In this document: piece by piece, positions 1-5,487 of the stretch
Numbering within the stretch: position 1 is the first letter of the stretch
Layout: every line of letters starts with the position of its first letter
Assembly (NCBI GenBank): GCA_023253615.1
Contig: JALRFZ010000510.1
Span: forward strand, 1-6,790
Direction: 5' to 3'
From: Verrucomicrobiales bacterium
GTDB lineage: Bacteria; Verrucomicrobiota; Verrucomicrobiia; Verrucomicrobiales; DEV007
Length of the DNA: 6,790 bases
The notes under the pieces: model-generated
Told to the model about the DNA's origin: nothing
Seen by the model: the letters and a program-made list of their open reading frames with translations, nothing else
Database searches by the model: none
Position numbers and translations under genes: made by a program

Positions 1-108
1 GAGGTGCGCGGAGAAACAGCTTGCACAACCCATCCTAACTGAACCAACCTATCAATGCCGACCGCTACCCTGTTTTAACGATCTCTGGGACATCCCCCCT
101 TCGGTGCC
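1..108. other. Non-coding left edge upstream of the SUMF1-like gene
   Basis: No credible gene is seen here. In the frame of the downstream SUMF1-like gene there are stops at 40-42 (TGA) and 76-78 (TAA). The codons after the second stop read R-S-L-G-H-P-P-F-G-A-V-N-Y-E, and F-G-A-V matches the residues that normally precede the first conserved block of this protein family. The family-like sequence therefore begins slightly upstream of the first usable start and is cut off by the stop at 76. The other two plus-strand frames contain nothing resembling a signal peptide or the usual pre-domain sequence. Confidence 0.5.
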
Positions 109-924
109 GTGAACTACGAATTCCAAATCGGAAAAACGGAAGTGACCCTCGCCCAATACGCCATTTTCCTGAATGCCGTGGCAGCGACGGATACGCACAA
201 CCTCTACAACCCGAATCTGGAGACCAATTTGAACATCGCCGGGATCTCCCGAAGCGGAAGCTCGGGCAACTTCACCTACAGCGTGATCGGGACGGCGACG
301 CGCCCCGTGACCTTCGTCAGCTGGTTCGACGCCGCGCGCTTCTGCAACTGGCTGCACAACGGGCGGCCCGGCGGCGCCCAGATCGCCTCCACGACGGAGC
401 GCGGAGCTTACACCCTCGACGGGGCGACCAGCGGGGGACTGACAATCACGCGAAACCCCGGGGCGAAGTTCTGGATTCCCAGCGAGAACGAATGGTACAA
501 GGCGGCCTACCACCAGCCCGCCGCCCAGGGGGGCGACGCGGACGACTACTGGCTCTATCCGACCCGCAGCAACGTGGCGCCGGGAAACCAGGTCGGTCCA
601 CTACCCCTGGCGAACCACACGAACATCCTCGTAAGTTCGATTTTGTCCGTGACACAGGAAGCAGGGATCGATCCCGCCCAAAACTACCTGACGTCGGCGG
701 GGTCGTACCCGGGAAGCGCGAGTTTTTACGGCACGGTTGATCAAGCCGGCAGCGTGGCCGAATGGAACGAAGGAGTCGTGACGAGTTTCAACGAAAGGGG
801 GGTTCGGGGCGGGAAATGGGAAAGCGACGAAATTCTCGTTCGCTCCTCGGTCACACGTGCCGCCGATAGCCGTGTCCCCGAGTCGGAACGGCGGTCCCTG
901 GGCTTCCGGATGGCAAGCCCCTGA
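109..924 (+). CDS. SUMF1/formylglycine-generating-enzyme-like domain protein, apparently lacking its N-terminal leader and catalytic cysteines
   Basis: The 271-residue product matches the SUMF1 (FGE-sulfatase, C-type-lectin-like) fold. Conserved blocks run in order: Y-E-F-Q-I-G-K-T-E-V-T with A-Q-Y (residues 3-17), F-L-N-A-V-A-A-T-D-T (20-29), R-P-V-T-F-V-S-W-F-D-A-A-R-F (65-78), W-L-H-N-G (81-85), F-W-I-P-S-E-N-E-W-Y-K-A-A-Y (121-134), Y-W-L-Y-P-T (147-152), Y-G-T-V-D-Q-A-G-S-V-A-E-W-N-E (207-221), R-G-V-R-G-G-K-W (230-237) and L-G-F-R-M-A-S (264-270). Active formylglycine-generating enzymes carry cysteines near the C-terminal part. Here the only cysteine is C79, so enzyme activity is unlikely and a binding or structural role is more plausible. 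Close relatives usually have a signal peptide and often a PEP-CTERM tail. This one starts at a GTG inside the first conserved block with no Shine-Dalgarno, and stops directly after M-A-S-P. It is either a decayed copy or a cytoplasmic variant. CTG at 85 is an alternative start. Confidence 0.78.
   Translation: MNYEFQIGKTEVTLAQYAIFLNAVAATDTHNLYNPNLETNLNIAGISRSGSSGNFTYSVIGTATRPVTFVSWFDAARFCNWLHNGRPGGAQIASTTERGAYTLDGATSGGLTITRNPGAKFWIPSENEWYKAAYHQPAAQGGDADDYWLYPTRSNVAPGNQVGPLPLANHTNILVSSILSVTQEAGIDPAQNYLTSAGSYPGSASFYGTVDQAGSVAEWNEGVVTSFNERGVRGGKWESDEILVRSSVTRAADSRVPESERRSLGFRMASP
900..920. terminator. Possible hairpin between convergent genes
   Basis: GGGCTT (900-905) pairs with AAGCCC (915-920). 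CC (906-907) can pair with GG (912-913) around a GGAT loop, with one bulged C at 914. The hairpin overlaps the last codons of the SUMF1-like gene and lies just beyond the stop of the convergent peptidase gene, where a shared two-way terminator could sit. Neither strand has a T-run after the stem, so intrinsic termination is doubtful and the match may be chance in GC-rich coding sequence. Confidence 0.22.
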
Positions 925-928
925 GCGT

Positions 929-2200
929 TCACAACTTGAAAAACACCACCGCATACGCCGTCGCCTCCATCTCCTCGACACGCATCCGGCGGTCCCGCGT
1001 GTCCTCGCCCCAGGGCTCGGCATAGATGACACTGTTGGTTGCCGGACTGTACCCTGTCACGACCGAGGCATGAGAGGGTAGACCGCGCCCGTCGCGCTCG
1101 GGGAGCTTGGCCATTTCCTCAGCCGTCAAGGCGGGCGGTGCGAGCGCCGGATCCTGCCGCCGCGCCGCCGCGAATTGCCGGTGGGCCTTTTCCCGCTCCA
1201 TCGAGACGCGCCGCCACACGATCACGGGCAGGCCGTCCTCGAGGGATTTCACGACTTTTTCGCGGTCGAAGGTCGGCACGATGCTCGTGCGCATCCCGAG
1301 TTCCTCCCCGACCGCCCGGTAGAGTCCGATGAGATTGCTCCCGCCCGCGCTGCCGGTGTTTTCGAATCCGGCGCTGCCCGCGAGATCGACGGGTGAGGCG
1401 CGCAGGCCGAGGTAGCGTGAGGTCATGGCGAGGGAATTGATCCCGCAGAAAGGCGTCTCGCCCTGGACGAACATGGGGATGCCCTCGACCGAAATCTCTC
1501 CTTGCGAGCGCACCACCGCTCCGGCGAATTTCGCGGCCCGCTCCCGCCGGTCCATCGCCGCGAATTCCGACTCGAGATAGCTCGCCGGGGCACCTCCGCG
1601 TTTGAACAAATGCAACGACACGGAATGCTCCGGCCGGGCGATGAGACGCAGCACGAAATCCTCCCAGACATAATCGACATACTCGGTCCGCATCAGCGGC
1701 GTCGCCCCCATCACGCCGGGCGTGCCGCGGCCACAGCCTTCCTCGAGGCGCTCCCCGAGGCGCTCGACGAGGTCCTCGAAATGCCGCTCGAACTCCTGCC
1801 GTTTGTCCCGCCCCGCCTCGCGTTGCTCGCGGGTCTGCTCATCGCCGAAGTGGTAGCCGAAATAGAGTCCGGCATCGAGAAAGCCGAGGGTGATTTCCGA
1901 AACGCCGCTCTCGTCGCCCGAGGTCGTCACGGACATGGGCACCTCGCCGAAAACGAGCGGGAGGGCCTCCATGCGGCGGACCTTTTCTCCCTCGAGGGCG
2001 GGCTCATCTCGCCAGGGACCGGAAAACTCCTGACGTTTCCAGTTGTCCTCCGTGAGGAATTCCTCGGTGAGGTCGGCGTTGAAGCGCGGGAACGCCGGGA
2101 TGATGGGAATGCCGATGCCGTTGCCGACAAAACTGTTCGGGATGGCCTCCAGACGCGGCGCGGCGAGGAGTGGAATCAACAGCAGCAGGAGCCGTTTCAT
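929..2200 (-). CDS. Exported papain/C39-like cysteine peptidase
   Basis: Numbering is from the ATG at 2200 (423 aa). Residues 1-19 form a signal peptide (M-K-R, then a leucine-rich core, then A-P-R-L-E-A), so the product is exported. Residues 20 to about 235 are a domain I do not recognise, including a highly charged helical stretch near 120-155. The C-terminal third looks like a C39/papain-type peptidase: I-P-M-F-V-Q-G-E-T-P-F-C-G-I-N-S-L-A-M puts Q246 six residues before C252, the papain oxyanion-Gln/nucleophile spacing. P-S-H-A-S-V-V-T-G-Y supplies the likely catalytic H377. The third residue would be E395 in Y-A-E-P-W-G, where D-P is usual. A charged insert (about 332-374) precedes the histidine strand. 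It is the last gene of a four-gene operon. A GTG at 2227 would add nine residues and has AGGAGGG 10 nt upstream. I prefer the ATG because it gives a clean signal peptide and neighbouring genes lack such sites. Confidence 0.72.
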   Translation of the reverse strand: MKRLLLLLIPLLAAPRLEAIPNSFVGNGIGIPIIPAFPRFNADLTEEFLTEDNWKRQEFSGPWRDEPALEGEKVRRMEALPLVFGEVPMSVTTSGDESGVSEITLGFLDAGLYFGYHFGDEQTREQREAGRDKRQEFERHFEDLVERLGERLEEGCGRGTPGVMGATPLMRTEYVDYVWEDFVLRLIARPEHSVSLHLFKRGGAPASYLESEFAAMDRRERAAKFAGAVVRSQGEISVEGIPMFVQGETPFCGINSLAMTSRYLGLRASPVDLAGSAGFENTGSAGGSNLIGLYRAVGEELGMRTSIVPTFDREKVVKSLEDGLPVIVWRRVSMEREKAHRQFAAARRQDPALAPPALTAEEMAKLPERDGRGLPSHASVVTGYSPATNSVIYAEPWGEDTRDRRMRVEEMEATAYAVVFFKL

Positions 2201-2233
2201 GCCGCCGAGGATAGCGGAAAGCCCCACGGCCGG

Positions 2234-2797
2234 TCAACCCTCCTTCGCCAATTCCATCTTTGCCCCGGCGGGCAGGGCTTTGGCGAGCGCCTCCCGCATC
2301 GCCGCGTGGCTCCACCCCGCGGCGGCCGCCTTCGCCGGATCACTCTCGAGCGGTTTGAATTTCACGACGATTTCGCCCTTGGTCGGCTTGGCGACCTCGA
2401 ACTCGACCCAGTCCTTCCATTTCGCGAAAACCCCGGCGATTTTCGCAGCGTTTTCACCCTCGCTGTAACCCGGCACGACGAGTCGCAGGGTCGGGACGTA
2501 AGGCGCGCCATGGAGCGGAAAGGCATCGGTCACGGCCTGGGCGATCTGATGCGCGCTGACCTTGGCGGGATCGAAGGTGACGTTGATGTAGTTCGCGTTG
2601 TTCTGGCCGTCGATGACCTCGTCGATCCCGGAGAGGCGGCGGACCGAATCGTTCACCGCAAAGACACAGGCCGGACACTCGACCCCGGCGACGTAGAAGG
2701 TGAGCGTCTCGAGCGGTGCCTTCGGGGCGGGATCGGCGGCGGGACAGGGAGAGGCGGCGAAGCCAAGGCCAAGAAAGGCAACGAAGTGGATTTTCAT
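2234..2797 (-). CDS. Exported heavy-metal-associated (HMA) domain protein with CPAC motif
   Basis: This is a 187-residue product. Residues 1-20 form a signal peptide (M-K-I-H, hydrophobic core, then S-P-C-P-A before A-D-P-A). Residues about 30-95 match an HMA/ferredoxin-like metal-binding domain: L-T-F-Y-V-A-G-V-E-C-P-A-C, with C41 and C44 in the metal loop, then a helix, the strand Y-I-N-V-T-F-D-P-A-K-V, and a second helix. HMA domains bind soft metals such as copper or mercury, and here binding would be outside the cytoplasm. Residues about 103-185 have a similar strand-helix-strand-strand-helix order but no CxxC, suggesting a degenerate second copy. The gene lies 16 nt after the deacetylase gene and ends 6-33 nt before the peptidase start. 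No Shine-Dalgarno precedes the ATG. No metal transporter or regulator is nearby, so a detoxification role is not supported. The metal specificity is unknown. Confidence 0.8.
   Translation of the reverse strand: MKIHFVAFLGLGFAASPCPAADPAPKAPLETLTFYVAGVECPACVFAVNDSVRRLSGIDEVIDGQNNANYINVTFDPAKVSAHQIAQAVTDAFPLHGAPYVPTLRLVVPGYSEGENAAKIAGVFAKWKDWVEFEVAKPTKGEIVVKFKPLESDPAKAAAAGWSHAAMREALAKALPAGAKMELAKEG
2238..2244 (-). promoter_or_regulatory. Possible ribosome binding site AGGAGGG for a GTG start at 2227
   Basis: On the minus strand AGGAGGG lies 10 nt before a GTG at 2227, and 37 nt before the ATG at 2200. It sits inside the final codons (Lys-Glu-Gly) and just before the stop of the HMA-protein gene. 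If used, it would couple peptidase translation to termination of the upstream gene and give a peptidase start at GTG 2227. AAG-GAG codon pairs create such motifs by chance, and the other starts in this operon have nothing comparable, so its use is uncertain. Confidence 0.35.
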
Positions 2798-2813
2798 CGG
2801 AGGAAGGGAACGT

Positions 2814-4166
2814 TCAGGGATGAGCCAGGATCCGGCAAGCGTCGCCCACCGGCGGGAGCTCGAAGCGGACCAGCTGCCGGCCGTCCACCGGGACGAGCGT
2901 GTGAGGGATCTCTTCACCGCCACCGTTCTCGATCCTCACCGTCCCCCATGCGGCGGGAAGCCGTGCCTCGAGTTCGAGCGGCCGGTCGTACAGGGCCGGA
3001 TCCGTTGTCGTCTCGAGCCGGAAAGCCAGCTCCCCCGGCCCGGAGGTGATCGGCACGAGGCGGGCTCCGTCGCGCGCGGTCTGATAGCGGTGGATCTCGG
3101 CCATGCCCGCGTTCCAAATCCGGTCGCGATGTGCTGCCGCGATCCCGAGCACGGCCCGGAAATTCGCTTCGGAAGCACCCTTCCCTTCCCCGATCGCATG
3201 ATAGTGGACCCGCGCCCAGAGACCCCGCCCGAGGTGGGATTCAAGGTGCTTGCGGAACGCTTCGACGCGCGCGCCGTAGACATCATCCATCCCAAGCGAT
3301 CCCGAGATTTCGAAATGATCGTTTGCCTGGAGGTAATGACGCAAGGTTCGCGTCGTCGTCCACATCGTGCCGCCCCCGAGATTGAGCGCCATGAGCCGTC
3401 CCTGATGCGGCGCCACCTCCCGGATGATGTCGGCGGCGAGACGGATCTCCGCCTCCATCTCCTCGTCGTTCTCCGCGCCGCGGTGGCGGGCGGTGTGGTT
3501 GGCCAGTTCGTGATCCCGCCGTTCCGCGAGCGCCTTCCAATCCTCGAGCCGGGCTTGGAAGGCGGAACGTCGCCGGCTCCCCGGTTCATCGGGCCCGGGA
3601 TTCACCATGAACGTCCCCCGGAAGCCGAATTCCCGCAGGATGGGATCCACCTTGTCGAGATGGCTGGGGTCCGAGTCGTCGAAGCGGAAACTCAAAGCGG
3701 CTTCCTTGCCTCCGGGCCACGTGGCGATGCGGACACCGGCACCGTCGGGACCATCCTCGATCCGGCGATCGCGATCGGTCGTTCGCGCCGGCAGGCCGCC
3801 GGCCGGCTCCACGGCCTCGATCACGATCCCGGAAAGCTCCGGAGCGAGGGGGATGAGCAATTTCGCCCATTCGATCCCCGATCTCCGCACCGCGACCGCT
3901 CCACCCTCCGCATCCACGACCCTCACATCGGCCACGGGCCAGGCCTTCGGGCCGCTCTCCGGCAATTCGACCCTGAGGGTCCTTGCTGCTCCGGAGGACG
4001 GCGTCACCGTGAAACGCAAACGAAAAGGCCCGGCCGCCTGCGCCTCGATCTGCCCCGATCCTTCTTCGAAGCGATACCGCACTCCGTCCGTTTCCTCCGC
4101 GAAAAGCAATCCCATCCCGAGAATGAAGGGCATCGCCGCGGCGGCAAACGGGAGGAAGGGCAACAT
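2814..4166 (-). CDS. Polysaccharide deacetylase (NodB/CE4 family), exported
   Basis: This 450-residue product should hydrolyse N- or O-acetyl groups on a polysaccharide using a bound divalent metal. The catalytic-core signatures are present. Motif 1 is A-A-L-S-F-R-F-D-D-S-D, with D163 the likely base and D164 a metal ligand. Motif 2 is E-L-A-N-H-T-A-R-H, with H224 and H228 as metal ligands. The strand F-R-G-T-F-M-V-N-P (182-190) is typical of the fold. H321/H323 in A-R-V-H-Y-H may supply the later catalytic His. A usual third motif (Arg-Pro type) is not obvious. The core spans about 150-360. Residues 24-150 and 365-450 are beta-rich flanking regions of unknown role. The N-terminus is hydrophobic with possible cleavage after A23, but has no Lys or Arg, unusual for a signal peptide. 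ATGs at 4133 and 4115 are alternatives. It is the second gene of the operon, 24 nt after the phosphatase-like gene. Confidence 0.82.
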   Translation of the reverse strand: MLPFLPFAAAAMPFILGMGLLFAEETDGVRYRFEEGSGQIEAQAAGPFRLRFTVTPSSGAARTLRVELPESGPKAWPVADVRVVDAEGGAVAVRRSGIEWAKLLIPLAPELSGIVIEAVEPAGGLPARTTDRDRRIEDGPDGAGVRIATWPGGKEAALSFRFDDSDPSHLDKVDPILREFGFRGTFMVNPGPDEPGSRRRSAFQARLEDWKALAERRDHELANHTARHRGAENDEEMEAEIRLAADIIREVAPHQGRLMALNLGGGTMWTTTRTLRHYLQANDHFEISGSLGMDDVYGARVEAFRKHLESHLGRGLWARVHYHAIGEGKGASEANFRAVLGIAAAHRDRIWNAGMAEIHRYQTARDGARLVPITSGPGELAFRLETTTDPALYDRPLELEARLPAAWGTVRIENGGGEEIPHTLVPVDGRQLVRFELPPVGDACRILAHP

Positions 4167-4190
4167 GGAATGGTGCGGTTTTCGCGGCTC

Positions 4191-5339
4191 TCAGCGTGCC
4201 TTCTTTGCGATGGTCTGCTCGTCGAGCACGGCACCTTCCAGATTCTTCACCGCCACTTTCATCGCTCCCGTGGCCTGGTCGACGGTGATCAGCAGATAAC
4301 CGCCGGCCGTATCGCGGAAGTCATGATCCGGATCGATCCCGAAGCTGCCGTTGCCGCGCACCGAGGTGTTGTAATAGGGCAGCCCCTCCACCACGGTCCG
4401 CTCGGCGTGATAGGCTTCGCCCGAAATGGCCATCGTGCCTTTGGCGATGAGCCGCTTCCATTCTCCCCCGGCATGGGAACGGACCCGGCTGCCGGTCTCG
4501 CCGAAAAGGGTGATGACCTGGCCGGCCTTCGTCGCCTCCATCGTCTCGCGGTACCAGGCGATCTGCTCGGAGTCCGCCCCGAAAGGATGGCACGACTGGT
4601 CCGGCGTGCCGAAGTCACCGGTGTGGTTCATGTCGACGGAGACGAGCTGGAGGTCGAAGTCGGGAATCGCGAAGGTCCAGATCCACTCCTTGCCGGGCAG
4701 CGCGAAGAAATTCCGATAGGCCGTCGCGGGAATTTCGTAAGCCGGCTTTTCCGGTCCGTCGCTCTTCGGCCGGATCTTGCGATCGAGATTGCCCAAGGTG
4801 GGCAGGAAGGGCGTCGTGCGGAAAATCTCCGCCTGCGTATCGACGAGAGTGCCATGCGACTCGAGACATTCCGGCTGGTTCTCCTCGCAGAACTGGTATT
4901 GCATCGCCGTGTCGCCGGAGGATAGCAGCAGGTGGACGTCGTCCTTTTTCAGAGCCGAGAGATCGATTTTCGCGTCGGCACGGAGATTCGCGACCACCGC
5001 GATGCGCAGTTCCTTCGTCGGGTAGCCTTTGAAAGACGACACCCCGGACTCCTGCGACCCTGTCTTGACCTTGTAGTGGTAGACCACGTCTTTCTCCGCG
5101 AGCGGGATCTCGACGTGGTGGAGGGTGCGGCTGCCATCGACCGAGACGGTCTGCCCGAGAGCGGGGCTCGTCCCGTATTCGACAACCGAGGGCCCGGGTT
5201 CCGCCGTCTGCCAGCTCACCACGATCTTTGAAGGATCGGGCGACTGGTGGGTCATCCAGATGCGCTTCACTTCGCCGGTCGCCGGCAGAACAAACAGAAG
5301 CGATGCCAAAACGTGGGTCAGGAGGAAAGAGGATTTCAT
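4191..5339 (-). CDS. Purple-acid-phosphatase-like protein with degenerate metal-binding motifs
   Basis: This 382-residue product has a signal peptide (M-K-S-S, hydrophobic core, L-P-A-T-G, about 1-22). Residues 24-105 look like the fibronectin-type N-terminal domain of purple acid phosphatases: R-I-W-M-T, K-I-V-V-S-W-Q-T, V-V-E-Y-G-T-S, then H-H-V-E-I-P-L and V-V-Y-H-Y-K-V. Residues 111-360 follow the calcineurin-like phosphoesterase core, but the ligand residues differ. The usual G-D-x-G is V-A-N-L-R (N118). G-D-x-x-Y is G-D-T-A-M (D143 kept, Tyr lost). G-N-H-E is G-N-L-D (183-186, His lost). The G-H-x-H-A-Y-E-R block appears as G-E-A-Y-H-A-E-R (307-314). The fold is likely retained, but two-metal catalysis is doubtful. 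C151, C158 and C250 could form disulfides in the periplasm. It is the first gene of the operon. I chose the ATG at 5339 because it begins the signal peptide. The frame stays open upstream to 5744 but there overlaps the divergent gene. Confidence 0.75.
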   Translation of the reverse strand: MKSSFLLTHVLASLLFVLPATGEVKRIWMTHQSPDPSKIVVSWQTAEPGPSVVEYGTSPALGQTVSVDGSRTLHHVEIPLAEKDVVYHYKVKTGSQESGVSSFKGYPTKELRIAVVANLRADAKIDLSALKKDDVHLLLSSGDTAMQYQFCEENQPECLESHGTLVDTQAEIFRTTPFLPTLGNLDRKIRPKSDGPEKPAYEIPATAYRNFFALPGKEWIWTFAIPDFDLQLVSVDMNHTGDFGTPDQSCHPFGADSEQIAWYRETMEATKAGQVITLFGETGSRVRSHAGGEWKRLIAKGTMAISGEAYHAERTVVEGLPYYNTSVRGNGSFGIDPDHDFRDTAGGYLLITVDQATGAMKVAVKNLEGAVLDEQTIAKKAR

Positions 5340-5487
5340 CCGCGCAGTTTCCCCAATTCCCGTCCTCCGCACAATCCCGCGAAAGCGCATCGCGCGGAAG
5401 CGCATCGCGCGGATGCGGATTCTTCCGGCGGGATCTCCGGAATTTCCTTGGAAGCTCCGGCAGGCGGAGTATCCTCGGGGGCGTCGC
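5340..5487. promoter_or_regulatory. Divergent intergenic region, presumed to hold both promoters
   Basis: These 148 bp separate the start of the minus-strand operon from the start of the plus-strand membrane-protein gene, so promoters for both should lie here. I see no convincing -35/-10 pair on either strand. The notable content is a 15-bp tandem repeat in the middle and a small dyad, TTCC-TT-GGAA, near 5444-5453. The plus-strand start at 5488 has only weak G-rich sequence upstream. The minus-strand start at 5339 is preceded by GGGGAA at a loose distance. Confidence 0.45.
5383..5412. repeat. Two-copy 15-bp tandem repeat
   Basis: AAGCGCATCGCGCGG occurs twice head to tail (5383-5397 and 5398-5412). 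A degraded third start, ATGCGGA, follows at 5413-5419. Each unit contains GCGC-ATC-GCGC, a short inverted repeat. The position between two divergent start codons fits an operator with repeated sites, but slippage in GC-rich sequence would give the same pattern. Confidence 0.7.

Noticed and set aside
917..932. A P-E-R-S tetrapeptide readable in the +1 frame at the end of the SUMF1-like gene, resembling the P-E-P start of a PEP-CTERM tail lost by frameshift
   Set aside because: The following codons are Gln/Lys/His/Arg-rich with no hydrophobic segment, so no sorting tail is encoded.
2798..2923. A longer N-terminus for the HMA protein
   Set aside because: The extra 42 residues are Ser/Arg-rich, overlap the end of the deacetylase gene and precede a good signal peptide starting at the ATG at 2797.
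1502..3049. A 515-codon plus-strand open frame antisense to the peptidase and HMA genes
   Set aside because: Same in-register antisense effect. The minus-strand products have signal peptides and recognisable motifs, and this one has none.
2700..4925. A 741-codon plus-strand open frame antisense to the deacetylase and phosphatase-like genes
   Set aside because: It is in exact codon register with the minus-strand genes, so it can only be closed where they use TTA, CTA or TCA, which are rare in GC-rich genes. Its translation is rich in Arg, Gly and Pro with no domain-like pattern.
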